DNA from: Myxococcales bacterium
GTDB lineage: Bacteria > Myxococcota_A > Polyangia > Nannocystales > Nannocystaceae
Direction: 5' to 3'
Length of the DNA stretch: 64,000 bases
NCBI GenBank assembly: GCA_020633315.1
Contig: JACKDV010000018.1
Location: 1 to 64,000 of the forward strand
The notes beneath the pieces were generated by a model that was given only the letters and a program-made list of their open reading frames with translations, searched no databases and had not been told where the DNA came from. This document shows, in pieces, positions 14,343 through 23,948 of the stretch. The number at the start of each line of letters is the position of its first letter. Positions within the stretch are counted from its first letter, which is position 1. The position numbers and the translations under genes are program-made.

Positions 14343-15842
14343 TCACTCGCGCTCGGCGAGCAGGTAGGCCATCAGGGCCATCACCGCCGCGTTGCGCTGG
14401 AGCTGGTCGGGATCGATCTTGTCGATGGTGTCGGCCGAGCTGTGGTGCAGGTCGAAGTAGTGCTCCACGTCGGGGCGCACCGACATGCCGAGCACCCCGG
14501 CCTCCATCAGCGGGCTGATGTCGGCGCCGCCCCAGCCCCTGGAGATCTCGATGCGGCCCAGGCCGGCGAACAGCGGGCTCCAGTCGCCGAGCTCCCGCAG
14601 CACCGCCTCGTCCTCGCTGGCGATGCCGATGCCCCGCGGCTCGGCGGCCCCGGTGTCGGACTCGATCGCGGCCACGTGGGTCTCGTGACCGTGGGCCTCG
14701 AAGTAGGCCTTGGCCCCGCGCAGCCCGTTCTCCTCGTTGGTGAACAGCACCACCCGGATCGTCCGCCGCGGGACGAGGTCGAGCTCCCGCAGCAGCAGCG
14801 CCGCCTCCATCGCCATCAGGCAGCCCGCGCCGTCGTCGGTGCTGCCGTCGCCCACGTCCCACGAGTCGAGGTGCCCGCCGATGAGCACGATCTCCTCGGG
14901 CTTCTCGCGCCCGGGCAGCTCGGCGATCACGTTGGCGCTGGGGGCATCGGGGAGCAGCTTGGCCCCCATGCGCAGCTCGAGCCTCACCGGGCCGCGCTCC
15001 GCCTCGCGCTGCAGGTACTCGGCGCCCTCGAGGGTCACCGCGGCCGCGGGGATCTCGGCCACCCCGTCCTCGTAGCGCAGCGCCCCGGTGTGGGGGCTGT
15101 CGAGGCTGGTGGCGGTGACGGAGCGGACCAGCACCGCCGCCGCCCCGCGCTTGGCCGCGGCCGAGGCCCCGCGGGTGCGGGCCGGCACCGCCTTGCCGTA
15201 GCCCGGATCGTTGCGCTCGTGATCGTAGGCCGGCATGCGCTGGTTGATCAGCACGATCTTGCCGGCGAGCGACTCGCTCCCCTTCTCGAGCGCCTCGAGA
15301 TCGCCCACCACCACCAGCTCGCCCCGCAGCGCGCCCTTGGTGCCCACGCTCATGCCCAGGCCCAGGATCCGCAGCTCGCGGCCCCGCTCGCCGAGCACCC
15401 GCAGGCTCTCCTTGCCCCGCACCCAGTGGGGCACCATCACCTTCTCGCGCCGGGCGTTGCTCAGGCCGTCCTTGGCCATGGTCTCCACCGCCCAGTCGAT
15501 GGTGTCCTCGAGCGCCCTCGAGCCGCTCAGCCGGTGCCCGAAGCGATCGGCCACGAAGGCCAGCCGCTCCCACGCCCGGGTCTTGCCCAGCGCGTGGCCG
15601 GTGATGCGGTGGGCCGCGTCCTGCATCCAGGTGGGCAGCGTGGCCGCGCTCCCCGGCTCGTCGTCGAAATCGTCGTCCTCGCGCTCGTCGTCCGCCTCGG
15701 CCCCCAGCGGGCCCGGGGTGGACAGCGACGAGGGAGGCACGGGCGGAATCGCGTCCGGAGCCGGGGCCTTGCCGCCGCAGCCGAGCAGCAGCGCCATGCA
15801 GAGCCAACGACCGGGGCGACGGGACCGGAACCAGCGCTTCAC
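14343..15842 (-). CDS. M28-family zinc aminopeptidase lipoprotein
   Basis: A 499-residue exported peptidase. The start KRWFRSRRPGRWLCMALLLGCGG is a lipoprotein signal; a Pro and acidic linker follows. A protease-associated (PA) insert lies about 160-290. The di-zinc catalytic motifs of M28 peptidases follow: GGHLDSWDVGDG near 320 (His and Asp ligands), FTNEENGLRG near 370 (catalytic Glu pair), AIESDTG near 394 and HSSADTIDKID near 466. The family includes glutamate carboxypeptidase- and aminopeptidase-like enzymes acting on peptides in the periplasm. Start GTG at 15842 with TATGGC six bases ahead and TTGCGT 18 bases further, so probably leaderless. Confidence 0.88.
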   Translation of the reverse strand: MKRWFRSRRPGRWLCMALLLGCGGKAPAPDAIPPVPPSSLSTPGPLGAEADDEREDDDFDDEPGSAATLPTWMQDAAHRITGHALGKTRAWERLAFVADRFGHRLSGSRALEDTIDWAVETMAKDGLSNARREKVMVPHWVRGKESLRVLGERGRELRILGLGMSVGTKGALRGELVVVGDLEALEKGSESLAGKIVLINQRMPAYDHERNDPGYGKAVPARTRGASAAAKRGAAAVLVRSVTATSLDSPHTGALRYEDGVAEIPAAAVTLEGAEYLQREAERGPVRLELRMGAKLLPDAPSANVIAELPGREKPEEIVLIGGHLDSWDVGDGSTDDGAGCLMAMEAALLLRELDLVPRRTIRVVLFTNEENGLRGAKAYFEAHGHETHVAAIESDTGAAEPRGIGIASEDEAVLRELGDWSPLFAGLGRIEISRGWGGADISPLMEAGVLGMSVRPDVEHYFDLHHSSADTIDKIDPDQLQRNAAVMALMAYLLAERE

Positions 15843-15848
15843 GCCCGA

Positions 15849-15878
15849 GCCATACCCGACCGCCGAAGCCCCACGCAA
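15849..15878 (-). promoter_or_regulatory. Strong leaderless promoter of the M28 peptidase gene
   Basis: On the minus strand TTGCGT (15873-15878), an 18-base spacer and TATGGC (15849-15854), followed by six bases and the GTG start codon. This is one of the cleanest promoter-to-start layouts in the window and no ribosome site can fit. Confidence 0.6.
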
Positions 15879-16057
15879 CCCACCGAACCGCGTCCCTCCG
15901 GGGAGTGGCGGGCCGGGGCGCGGCGGATGTCCGTGCGATCGCGCTGCGTTGCGCGGCCGCTCGGGCTGCTGTAAGGGTGGCGGAGCGAGCGACGTTCCGG
16001 CGCCGGTCGGCGCAGGCCGCTGCCTCGCGCCGCGTTCCACGAGAGAGGCAACCAACG

Positions 16058-16921
16058 ATGATCCACCGTGCTGGTCCCGCGCTCTTGCTCCTGTTCGGAG
16101 CGATGGGCTGCGCCAAGATGGCCCCGGCCTCGGCCGGGCTCGAGGCCCCAGGCTACTACGACTACGACGCCGACTACGGCGGCGCCGCCGACATGGAGAT
16201 GGATACCGCGCCCGCCTCGATCGAGCGGGAGGAATCCATGGGCTCCCGTCGCAGCGCGCGTCGAGAGCGACGAGCCTACAAGGCCGACGCCGCTCCGCCC
16301 GCGCCTCCGCCCGATCCCTCCTCTCCCGGGGTCGAGCCCGGGGACCCCGCGGCCGAGCCCGCGGTCGCCGACGATCACGATCAGGACGTCGGGCGCTACA
16401 TCATCTACACCGCGACCATGCAGGTCTCCGTCTACAACCTCGAGGACGCGATGACCCGCGCCGAGAGCGTGCCCGAGAAGTACGGCGGCTACGTGCAGAA
16501 CATGTCGAGCAACTACTTCGTGATGCGGATCCCCTCGGCCGAGCTCCGGCCGGCCATGGAGGATCTGGCCACCCTCGGGATCGTCGACAACCGCACCCTC
16601 GACGCGCAGGACATCACCGAGGAGTTCCTCGACATCCAGACCCGCATCGACGTGCTCGAGGGCACCAAGGCCCAGCTCCTCGATCTGCTCACCAAGGCCC
16701 GCACCGTGGAGGAGGCCCTCAAGGTGCGGCAGGCCCTCGACGAGGTCACCATGGAGCTCGAGGTGCTCAAGGGTCGCCTGCGGCGGCTGGACAGCCTCGT
16801 CTCCTACTCCACCCTCACCGTCTCGCTCGTGGAGCGAGGTCCCTTCACCCCCACGCCGTCGAGCAACGATCCCTTCCCCTGGGTCGACTCCCTGGGCGTC
16901 GAGGCCACCGAGTGGAAGTGA
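16058..16921 (+). CDS. DUF4349-like lipoprotein
   Basis: A 287-residue lipoprotein: MIHRAGPALLLLFGAMGCAK gives a lipobox with Cys near 18. Residues about 25-110 are a disordered Tyr/Asp then Ala/Pro-rich segment. From about 110 the DUF4349 pattern appears: YIIYTATMQVSVYNLEDAM, a small alpha/beta unit, then a long coiled coil (EFLDIQTRIDVLEGTKAQLL to EVLKGRLRRLDSLVSYSTLTV). DUF4349 proteins usually end in a membrane helix; here that helix is missing and the chain stops after the second strand. GAGAGAGG lies before the ATG at 16058. The next lipoprotein gene begins 17 bases later, likely one transcript. Function unknown. Confidence 0.78.
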   Translation: MIHRAGPALLLLFGAMGCAKMAPASAGLEAPGYYDYDADYGGAADMEMDTAPASIEREESMGSRRSARRERRAYKADAAPPAPPPDPSSPGVEPGDPAAEPAVADDHDQDVGRYIIYTATMQVSVYNLEDAMTRAESVPEKYGGYVQNMSSNYFVMRIPSAELRPAMEDLATLGIVDNRTLDAQDITEEFLDIQTRIDVLEGTKAQLLDLLTKARTVEEALKVRQALDEVTMELEVLKGRLRRLDSLVSYSTLTVSLVERGPFTPTPSSNDPFPWVDSLGVEATEWK

Positions 16922-16938
16922 GAAGGGAGGACCAGACC

Positions 16939-17586
16939 ATGAGATTCCGAGCCATGAAGCTGTTCGTCCCCGTGCTGGTGGCCCTGGGCCTCGCCGGCTG
17001 CAATGCCTACCGCCTCGATCCTCCCGCCGGCTTCGCCGAGGTCTACAAGGAGGACGACGGCGCCCACATGAAGGCCAACAACGACGTCGGCCTGCGGGTC
17101 CACGTGTTCGACAACTTCCGCGGCGGCACCCTGGCCTTCTGGTCCCAGGACCTCGTCGACAAGCTGGGCACCCGCGGCTACACCCTGGTCGGACAGACCC
17201 CCACCGCCTCCAAGAACGGGGTGGCGGGCACCCGCTTCGACTTCGACTACACCCCGGTGGGCAAGAGCGAGAGCCCGCGCTTCTACACCGTGGTGCTGTT
17301 CGTGACCGACGAGCACCGCGTGGTGCTCGGCCTGGCCGGTCGCGAGGAGCACGAGTCGCGCTACTCCTCCGAGATCGACGCCATCGTGGGCGACCTCAAG
17401 GTCCGCGGCTGCAAGGTCGCCAGCAAGGTGTGCAAGGGCCCGCAGCCCGACAAGCTGAGCACCCCGGTGCCGGAGATCCCGGGCGGGGGCGAGCCGGCGA
17501 AGGCCGAGGCCGCGAAGGCCGAGCCGAGCAAGGCGAAGCCCGAGCCGGCCACCGCCGAGGCCGAGCCGAGCAAGGCCGAGGGCTGA
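16939..17586 (+). CDS. Small lipoprotein with Lys/Ala/Glu repeat tail
   Basis: A 215-residue protein. MKLFVPVLVALGLAGCNAY is a lipoprotein signal (lipobox LAGC). The middle part (about 30-155) is a mixed alpha/beta domain of the kind that handles an exported stress or binding role, with a Cys pair near 156 and 161; no family was recognised. The last 45 residues are a repeat of EPSKA/AKAE units, disordered and charged, possibly binding peptidoglycan. AGAAGGGAGGACC upstream of the ATG at 16939 is one of the best ribosome sites here. It is the second gene after the DUF4349-like protein and is followed by a terminator. Confidence 0.75.
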   Translation: MRFRAMKLFVPVLVALGLAGCNAYRLDPPAGFAEVYKEDDGAHMKANNDVGLRVHVFDNFRGGTLAFWSQDLVDKLGTRGYTLVGQTPTASKNGVAGTRFDFDYTPVGKSESPRFYTVVLFVTDEHRVVLGLAGREEHESRYSSEIDAIVGDLKVRGCKVASKVCKGPQPDKLSTPVPEIPGGGEPAKAEAAKAEPSKAKPEPATAEAEPSKAEG

Positions 17587-17612
17587 CGCCGAGGGTGCTG
17601 CCCTCGCATCTC

Positions 17613-17650
17613 GAAGGCGCCCGACCGAGCACGGCGGGCGCCTTCTTCGT
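17613..17650 (+). terminator. Rho-independent terminator
   Basis: An 11-bp perfect stem (17613-17623 with 17635-17645, arms GAAGGCGCCCG and its complement), an 11-base loop and a TTCGTC tail, 26 bases after the lipoprotein stop. The tail is poor in T but the stem is strong. Confidence 0.6.
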
Positions 17651-17723
17651 CTCGGGCGACGCCGGCCCGCCGACGAGCTCGGACCGTGCGCTCACGGGCT
17701 GCCGCCCGGCTCGAATTCGTTCG

Positions 17724-17753
17724 TTGACCCCGGCGCGAGGCCCTGGCTACGCT
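17724..17753 (+). promoter_or_regulatory. Leaderless promoter of the small unknown gene
   Basis: TTGACC (17724-17729), 18 bases and TACGCT (17748-17753), then six bases to the ATG at 17760. The predicted start point falls on the start codon. Confidence 0.6.
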
Positions 17754-17759
17754 GCGGGC

Positions 17760-18179
17760 ATGAGCGTCGCCGCCCTTGCTGCCAGTGCCCAGTCCTCCGG
17801 GGGATACGCCGTGGATGCGTGGCTCGACATGACCCTCGAGCCGATGACCAAGCTGTGGCAGGGCGTCGGCGGGTCGAGCAACTTCTTCTTCAGCGAGGAG
17901 GATGCCCGCTTCGCCTCGGGGGCCTACGACGGCACCCGCCCGCTGCAGTTCGCGGAGTCGCTGTGGCGCATGGCCCAGGTGCAGCCCCACGCCTCGCTCG
18001 GCTACCGCCGCGAGATCGCCGAGTACGTGGTCGACATGCCGATCGCGGCCGCGGTGGGCGTGTGCACGGCCAACCTGGCGTTCGGCGGCGGCTCGGTGTT
18101 CCAGTACTACGTGCCCGACTGGGAGGGCCGGATCTACACCACCGGCCGCACCTTCCGCTTCGGCGCCGGCTCGTACTGA
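17760..18179 (+). CDS. Hypothetical protein, 139 residues
   Basis: No family was recognised. It has no signal peptide or membrane segment. The sequence is mostly soluble with aromatic clusters (SNFFFSEEDARF, FQYYVPDWEGRIYTT) and a final Gly/Ser/Tyr end. The hydrophobic stretch AAAVGVCTANLAFGGG near 95-110 is too weak for a membrane helix. Its own promoter and a terminator on the left separate it from the lipoprotein operon. The frame is supported by GC at third positions and by the promoter placed exactly for a leaderless start. Confidence 0.6.
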   Translation: MSVAALAASAQSSGGYAVDAWLDMTLEPMTKLWQGVGGSSNFFFSEEDARFASGAYDGTRPLQFAESLWRMAQVQPHASLGYRREIAEYVVDMPIAAAVGVCTANLAFGGGSVFQYYVPDWEGRIYTTGRTFRFGAGSY

Positions 18180-18311
18180 CGCCCTCCGACGGCGATGGTG
18201 CTGCGCATCGTCGCAGGGGCCAGGGGGGCACGAGACGGTGGAGGGAGCACGACCCACGCCACACGCTCCTTCGGTGACCTAACGGCAGCCGAACGACAGC
18301 CGCGCCGCACC

Positions 18312-18340
18312 TTGCTGCGAGCGGAGGGCTTGGCTACGAC
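18312..18340 (+). promoter_or_regulatory. Promoter of the RND efflux operon
   Basis: TTGCTG (18312-18317), 17 bases and TACGAC (18335-18340), nine bases before the ATG at 18350. No ribosome site is seen, so the leader is at most a few bases long. The rest of 18180-18349 holds nothing recognisable. Confidence 0.45.
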
Positions 18341-18349
18341 TGGGCATCG

Positions 18350-19669
18350 ATGCCTCGCCTCGCCGCCGGCTGCGGGATCCTGCTGATCGCCGCGTGTGCG
18401 ACCCGGCCCGAGACCGTCGACCCGAGCCAGGAGGTGGAGGACCGCACGGGCATGGAGATGCCCCTGGACCGCCAGCCCGAGGACGCCGCGGCCACGCCCC
18501 CGGGGGTGCGCCTCGAGGACGGGCTGAGCGAGGACGAGGCGGCCGCGATGGCGCTGTGGAACAGCCCCCGGCTGCGGGCCGAGCTATCGCGCCTGGCCGT
18601 GGCGCGGGGCGACCTGGCCAGCGCGCGCCGCCCCCAGAATCCCACGCTGCGCTTCCTGTTCCCCTCGGGCCCGCAGCAGCTCAGCGTGCTGCTCACCTGG
18701 CCGCTCGAGAACCTGGTGCTGCTGCGGCGGCGCGTGGAGGTGGCGCGCACCGATCTCGACGTGGTCGCGCAGAGCACGGTGCAGACGGCGGTCGATCTCG
18801 TCCGAGACGCTCGCCTCGCCCACATCGACTGGCAGCTCGCCGTCGATCGGGTGGAGGTGCGGCGCGTGGTGGCGGAGCAGGCCGACGAGATCGCGGCCCT
18901 CGCCCAGGCCCGCAGCGACGCGGGAGACGTGGCGCCCCGCGAGGCCGACGTGGCCCAGGTCGACGCCCGCGTGGCGACCGACGAGGCGATCCGAGCCGAG
19001 GTCGACGTGGCGATCGCCGAGGCAGTGCTGCGGACCCAGATGGGCTGGTCGGAGGTGGAGCCCAGCCTGCACCCCACCACCACCACCGACGAGCCGGGCC
19101 AGGCCCCGCCCGAGCTGGGCTCGCTCGAGGAGCTCGCCCTGAGCTCGCGACCCGACCTGCGGGCGAGCCAGCTCGCCATCGAGGCGGCGGGCCAGCGCCT
19201 GGGCCTGCAGCGCAGCGCGGTGCTGCGCTTCGCGGGGGTGGGCAGCTCGTCGGGCCCGTCGGTCACGGGGGGCGTACAGGCCGAGCTGCCGATCTTCGAT
19301 CAGAACCAAGGGGGCATCGCCCGGGCGAAGGCGGAGCTCGATGCCGCCACCTGGCGCTACCACGACCTGCGGGCGCGGATCGTCACCGAGGTCACCCAGG
19401 CCCAGCTCCAGCTCGCGCGGGCCCGGGGCTCGCTCGCGGAGTACCAGGACGGGATCGTCACGGCGCGTGAGCGCGACGTGGAGGTGGTGATGGACACCTA
19501 CGACGAGGGAGAGATCGACTACTCCGGCGTGTTGCTGGCCGCGCAGCGGCTCGAGCTCGCCCGCCTGCGCGAGGTGGAGCTGCGCGCCGAGGCCCGGCGC
19601 GCCCGCGTGGAGCTCGAGCGAGCGCTGGGCCGCCGCCTCGCCAGCCCGCCGCCCCCGGAGGCCCCATGA
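18350..19669 (+). CDS. TolC-family outer-membrane efflux lipoprotein (CzcC/CusC-like)
   Basis: Outer-membrane channel of a tripartite RND pump, 439 residues. The N-terminus has a lipobox (ILLIAACAT), as in CusC and CzcC. Two outer-membrane-factor repeats follow (about 55-235 and 250-425), rich in long helices; ARRPQNPTLRF and LAGVGSSSGPSVTGGVQAELPIFDQNQG mark the beta-strand segments of the barrel (the second is cited by outline). Adaptor and pump genes follow with 4-base overlaps. The channel would span the periplasm and outer membrane to release the substrate outside. Confidence 0.88.
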   Translation: MPRLAAGCGILLIAACATRPETVDPSQEVEDRTGMEMPLDRQPEDAAATPPGVRLEDGLSEDEAAAMALWNSPRLRAELSRLAVARGDLASARRPQNPTLRFLFPSGPQQLSVLLTWPLENLVLLRRRVEVARTDLDVVAQSTVQTAVDLVRDARLAHIDWQLAVDRVEVRRVVAEQADEIAALAQARSDAGDVAPREADVAQVDARVATDEAIRAEVDVAIAEAVLRTQMGWSEVEPSLHPTTTTDEPGQAPPELGSLEELALSSRPDLRASQLAIEAAGQRLGLQRSAVLRFAGVGSSSGPSVTGGVQAELPIFDQNQGGIARAKAELDAATWRYHDLRARIVTEVTQAQLQLARARGSLAEYQDGIVTARERDVEVVMDTYDEGEIDYSGVLLAAQRLELARLREVELRAEARRARVELERALGRRLASPPPPEAP

Positions 19670-20841
19670 GTCGCATGCTCTCGCGCTCGCTGGGGCTGGC
19701 CGTGCTGCTGGGGCTGGCCGCATGCCGACCCGAGGCCCCGGCGGCCGCGGCCGCGAGCACCCACGCCGCCCCGCGGATCACCGAGGACGAGCTGTCCACG
19801 CTGCACCTCGAGCCCGACTCCATCGAGGCGATCGGGCTGCAGATCGCCCCCGTGACCCAGGTGCACGAACAGAGCACGCGCGACGTGGGCGGGGTCGTGG
19901 TGATCCCTCCGGGCCGCGCCCTCGCGGTCACGGCCCCGCTGTCGGGGACCCTGAGCCCGCGCGATCCCACGCTGGAGGCCGGGGCGCCCGTCACCGCGGG
20001 TCAGGTGCTCGTGCAGCTGGTGCCCTTCGCTCCCGCCGACCGCGACGTGCAGGCGCAGGCCCGCCGACAGCACGAGATCGCCCACGCCCGGCTCGAGCTG
20101 GTCCGCGCCCGGCTCGAGCGCACCCGCACCCTGGTGGAGCAGCGCGGGGCGGCCCAGCGCACGCTCGAGGAGACGCAGGCCGAGGTCGCCACCGCCGAGG
20201 CCGAGGAGCAGGCCGCGGCCGCTCGCGTTCGAATGCTGCGACGCTCGCCGCTGGCCGCCGATGCCACGCTGCCCATCGTCGCGCCGAGCGACGGGATCCT
20301 GCGGACGATCTCGGCCGCGCCGGGGCAGCGCGTGGCCGCCGGGTCGCCGCTGTTCGAGGTGGTCCGCACCGCGGGGCCGTGGGTCCGCGTCCCGGTCTAC
20401 CCGGGCGAGCGCGCCCGGCTCGACCTCGAGGCGCCGGTGCGGGTGGCCCGACTGGGGCAGGATCCCATGCAGGGGGTGGAGGCACGGCCCGTGCTCGCGC
20501 CACCGTCCGCCGATCCGATCGGCCTCACCGTCGATCTCTTCTATGGCCTGCCGAGCACGGCCGACGGCCCCAGCCCGGACGAGCGCGTGGTGGTGCGGCT
20601 GCGCTACGCCGACCAGGGTGAGCTGGCCGCGGTCCCGGCCTCGGCGGTGGTCCTCGACTTCGACGGCGGGAGCTGGGTGTACGAGCAGCTCGACGCCACC
20701 TCGTTCCGGCGCCGCCGCATCGAGATCGTCCGGCAGGATCAGGAGCTGGCCGTGCTGCGCCGCGGTCCCCCCGTGGGCACGCCGATCGTGGCCGTAGGCG
20801 CGCTCGAGCTGCTCGGGGCCGAGCTGGGAGTGTCGCATTGA
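19666..20841 (+). CDS. RND periplasmic adaptor lipoprotein (CzcB/CusB-like)
   Basis: Membrane-fusion protein of 391 residues. LAVLLGLAACRPE is a lipoprotein signal. A short Ala-rich linker is followed by the barrel-sandwich hybrid halves (VVIPPGRALAVTAPLSGTL near 85 and IVAPSDGILRTISAAPGQRV near 210) around a helical hairpin (about 130-195), then a beta-barrel and a membrane-proximal domain ending near 385. It links the inner-membrane pump to the TolC-like channel. Its start overlaps the channel gene stop by four bases, and its stop overlaps the pump start. Confidence 0.88.
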   Translation: MSRMLSRSLGLAVLLGLAACRPEAPAAAAASTHAAPRITEDELSTLHLEPDSIEAIGLQIAPVTQVHEQSTRDVGGVVVIPPGRALAVTAPLSGTLSPRDPTLEAGAPVTAGQVLVQLVPFAPADRDVQAQARRQHEIAHARLELVRARLERTRTLVEQRGAAQRTLEETQAEVATAEAEEQAAAARVRMLRRSPLAADATLPIVAPSDGILRTISAAPGQRVAAGSPLFEVVRTAGPWVRVPVYPGERARLDLEAPVRVARLGQDPMQGVEARPVLAPPSADPIGLTVDLFYGLPSTADGPSPDERVVVRLRYADQGELAAVPASAVVLDFDGGSWVYEQLDATSFRRRRIEIVRQDQELAVLRRGPPVGTPIVAVGALELLGAELGVSH

Positions 20842-23800
20842 TCCGCGCCCTCGTGACCACCTGCCTGCGCCAGCGGGTGGTGGTGCTCGTGCTCGCCGTC
20901 GTCGCGATGATCGCCGGGGTGCAGTCGGCCCTCCACGCCCGCATCGATGCCTTCCCCGAGTTCGCCCCGCCGAAGGTCGAGATCCAGACGGAGGCCCCCG
21001 GCCTGTCCAGCGTGGAGGTGGAGAGCCTGGTCACCCGGCCGCTGGAGGAGGGCCTGGTGGGCACGCCGCTGAGCGGGGCGCTGCGCTCGAAGTCGGTGCC
21101 GGGCCTGTCCTCGGTGGTGGTGTGGTTCCAGCCGGGCACCGACCTGTTCCGCGCCCGGCAGCTGGTGCAGGAGCGGGTGGCGCTCACCATCCCGCGCCTG
21201 CCCTCGGTGGCCCGCTCGCCGGTGATCCTCTCACCCACCTCCTCCACCAGCCGGGTGCTCAAGGTCGGCCTCGCCTCCGACCAGATGTCGATCCTCGACC
21301 TCAGCGATCTCGCCCGCTGGACGATTCGGCCGCGGCTGATGGCGATCCCCGGCGTGGCCAACGTCGCGGTCTGGGGCGAGCGCGACCGCCAGCTCCAGGT
21401 GCAGGTCGATCCCGACCGCCTGCGCATGCACGCGGTGGTGCTCACCGACGTGATCCGGGCGGCGACCGAGGCGGTGAGCCTGATCTCGGGCGGGTTCGTG
21501 GACGGGCCGAACCAACGCCTGGCCGTGAGCCACCCCGCCGCGGCCGTGGACCCGCAGTCGCTGGCCCGCACCCCGGTCGCCGTACGCAACGGCACGCCGC
21601 TGGCCCTGGGCGAGGTGGCCCAGGTGGTGGAGGACCACGGCCCCCCCATCGGCGACGCGGTGGTCGACGGCGGCACCGGGCTCTTGCTCATCGTGGAGAA
21701 GCAGCCCTGGGGCAGCACCCTCGAGGTCACCCAGGCCATCGACGACGCGCTGGTCGAGCTCGCGCCGGCCCTGCCGGGGGTCCGGGTCGACCCCACCATC
21801 TTCCGCCCCGCCTCCTTCATCGAGCGGGCCATCGACAACCTCGAGCTCGCGCTCGGCCTGGGCTGCGTGCTCGTGGTGCTGGTGCTCGGCGCGTTCCTGT
21901 TCGACTGGCGCACCGCCCTCATCAGCGTGCTGGCGATCCCGCTGTCGCTGCTCACCGCGATCCTGGTGCTCGACCTGCGCGGCGGGCAGCTCGACACCAT
22001 GGTGCTCGCCGGGCTGGCGATCGCGGTGGGCGAGGTGGTCGACGACGCGATCATCGACGTGGAGAACATCCACCGCCGGCTCCACGAGAACTTCGAGCTG
22101 GGGCGGCCGCGCGCCACCTTCGTGGTGGTGCTCGACGCCTCCATCGAGGTCCGCAGCGCGGTGGTCTACGCCAGCGCGATCGTGATGCTGGTGTTCGTCC
22201 CGGTGTACCTGCTCGAGGGCCTCGCCGGCGCGTTCTTCCGCCCGCTCGCGCTGGCCTACGGCCTGGCGATCGTCTCGTCGCTGCTGGTCGCGCTCACGGT
22301 CACCCCGGCCCTGTGCATGCTGGTGCTGCCCTCTGGCGCGGGGCGGGTGACCGCCTCGCCCATCGCCCGAGGGCTGCGCCCGCCCTTCGCCTGGGCCCTG
22401 CGCCGCGTGCTGCGGCGCCCCGTGCTGGTCCTCGGGCTCACCCTCGCCACCCTGGTCGCCGGGGGCGTGGGCTTCTCCTCGCTCGACCGCGCCTTCTTGC
22501 CCGACTTCCGCGAGCAGGACTTCCTCATGCACTGGATCGCGAAGCCGGGCGCGTCGGTGGAGGGGGTGCGTCGCACCACCGAGCGCGTGATGGCCCGGCT
22601 GCTGGAGATCCCCGGGGTGCGCAACGCGGGGGCCCACCTGGGACGCGCCGAGGTGGCCGACGAGGTGGTCGGCTCGGGCTTCGGGGAGATCTGGGTGAGC
22701 GTCGATCCGGCCGTGGACCACGACGAGACGGTCGAGCGCATCGAGGCCACGCTGGCCCCGTTCCCCGGCCTGTACCACGACGTGCAGACCTACCTGCGCG
22801 AGACCGTGGACGAGGTGCTCACCGGGGCCAAGGGCGCGCTGGTGGTGCGGGTGTTCGGCCCCGATCTCGAGGTGCTGTCGGAGCGGGCCCGCGCGGTGGA
22901 GGAGCTGATGCGCTCGGTGCCGGGGACCCACGCGGTGGGGACCGAGGCGCTGACCCCCGTGCCGCAGATCGAGGTGCGGCCGCGAGCCGTGGCCGCCGAC
23001 GTGTACGGGCTGACCCCCGGGCAGATCCGGGCCCAGGTCACCACCCTGGTGCAGGGTACCCACGTGGGCGAGGTGCTCCGCGACCTGCGGCCGGTGCCCG
23101 TGGTGGTGTGGGGCACCGCCAACGTGCGCAGCAGTGTGAGCGCCCTTCGTGAGCTGTGGATCGAGACGCCCAGCGGCGGCTCGGTGCGCCTGGGCGACGT
23201 GGCCGAGGTGGTGGTGGCCCCCACGCCGGGGGTCATTCGACACGAGGCCAGCACGCGGCGGCTCGACGTGACCTGCGAGGTCCAGGGACGAGCCTTCGAC
23301 GACGTGGCCCACGAGCTCGAGGAGGGCCTGCGCGCGCTGCCGTTCCCACCCGGCCACCACGCCGAGCTGCTCGGCGAGCACGCCGCCCAGCAGGCGGCCG
23401 CGCGCTCGCTCTTCGAGGGCGGGGCCGTGGCGCTGCTGGGCATCGTGCTGCTGCTCTACATCGACTTCCGCTCGGCGAGGCTCACCGCGCTGGTGCTGGC
23501 CACCCTGCCCTTCGCGCTGGTGGGTGCGGTGGCGGCCGCCCACCTCGGCGGCGGTGTGCTCTCGCTCGGCTCGCTGGTAGGGTTCGTGACCGTGCTCGGC
23601 ATCGCCGCGCGCAACGGGATCATGCTGATCAGCCACTACCTCCACCTGCAGCGCGCCGAGGCGGTGGCCTTCGGCCCCGCGCTGGTGCTGCGGGGCACCC
23701 TCGAGCGGCTGTCGCCCATCCTCATGACCGCGCTGTGCACCGCCCTCGCCCTCGTTCCGCTGGCGCTGTGGGGCGACCGCCCGGGCCACGAGATCGAGCA

Positions 23801-23948
23801 CCCCATGGCGGTGGTGATCCTCGGCGGCCTGGCCACCAGCACCCTGCTCAACCTGTTCGTCACGCCGGTGGCCTACCTGTGGCTCGGTCGCGGGAGCGCA
23901 GACGACCGAGGTGAGCCGGCGCTCGAGCCCGAGGTGGCCGCGCCATGA
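20838..23948 (+). CDS. Heavy-metal-type RND efflux pump (CzcA/CusA family)
   Basis: Inner-membrane proton antiporter of 1036 residues, the full family length, with 12 membrane segments and two large periplasmic loops. GLAIAVGEVVDDAIIDVENIHR near 395-415 is the membrane-segment-4 motif with the acidic residues that carry protons; it differs from CzcA (DFGxxVDG) and CusA, so the metal cannot be read off. GIAARNGIMLISHY near 925 is the segment-10 equivalent. It belongs to the heavy-metal efflux branch by length and by its neighbours. The start is TTG overlapping the adaptor stop. Substrates could be Cu, Zn, Co or Ni. Confidence 0.88.
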   Translation: MIRALVTTCLRQRVVVLVLAVVAMIAGVQSALHARIDAFPEFAPPKVEIQTEAPGLSSVEVESLVTRPLEEGLVGTPLSGALRSKSVPGLSSVVVWFQPGTDLFRARQLVQERVALTIPRLPSVARSPVILSPTSSTSRVLKVGLASDQMSILDLSDLARWTIRPRLMAIPGVANVAVWGERDRQLQVQVDPDRLRMHAVVLTDVIRAATEAVSLISGGFVDGPNQRLAVSHPAAAVDPQSLARTPVAVRNGTPLALGEVAQVVEDHGPPIGDAVVDGGTGLLLIVEKQPWGSTLEVTQAIDDALVELAPALPGVRVDPTIFRPASFIERAIDNLELALGLGCVLVVLVLGAFLFDWRTALISVLAIPLSLLTAILVLDLRGGQLDTMVLAGLAIAVGEVVDDAIIDVENIHRRLHENFELGRPRATFVVVLDASIEVRSAVVYASAIVMLVFVPVYLLEGLAGAFFRPLALAYGLAIVSSLLVALTVTPALCMLVLPSGAGRVTASPIARGLRPPFAWALRRVLRRPVLVLGLTLATLVAGGVGFSSLDRAFLPDFREQDFLMHWIAKPGASVEGVRRTTERVMARLLEIPGVRNAGAHLGRAEVADEVVGSGFGEIWVSVDPAVDHDETVERIEATLAPFPGLYHDVQTYLRETVDEVLTGAKGALVVRVFGPDLEVLSERARAVEELMRSVPGTHAVGTEALTPVPQIEVRPRAVAADVYGLTPGQIRAQVTTLVQGTHVGEVLRDLRPVPVVVWGTANVRSSVSALRELWIETPSGGSVRLGDVAEVVVAPTPGVIRHEASTRRLDVTCEVQGRAFDDVAHELEEGLRALPFPPGHHAELLGEHAAQQAAARSLFEGGAVALLGIVLLLYIDFRSARLTALVLATLPFALVGAVAAAHLGGGVLSLGSLVGFVTVLGIAARNGIMLISHYLHLQRAEAVAFGPALVLRGTLERLSPILMTALCTALALVPLALWGDRPGHEIEHPMAVVILGGLATSTLLNLFVTPVAYLWLGRGSADDRGEPALEPEVAAP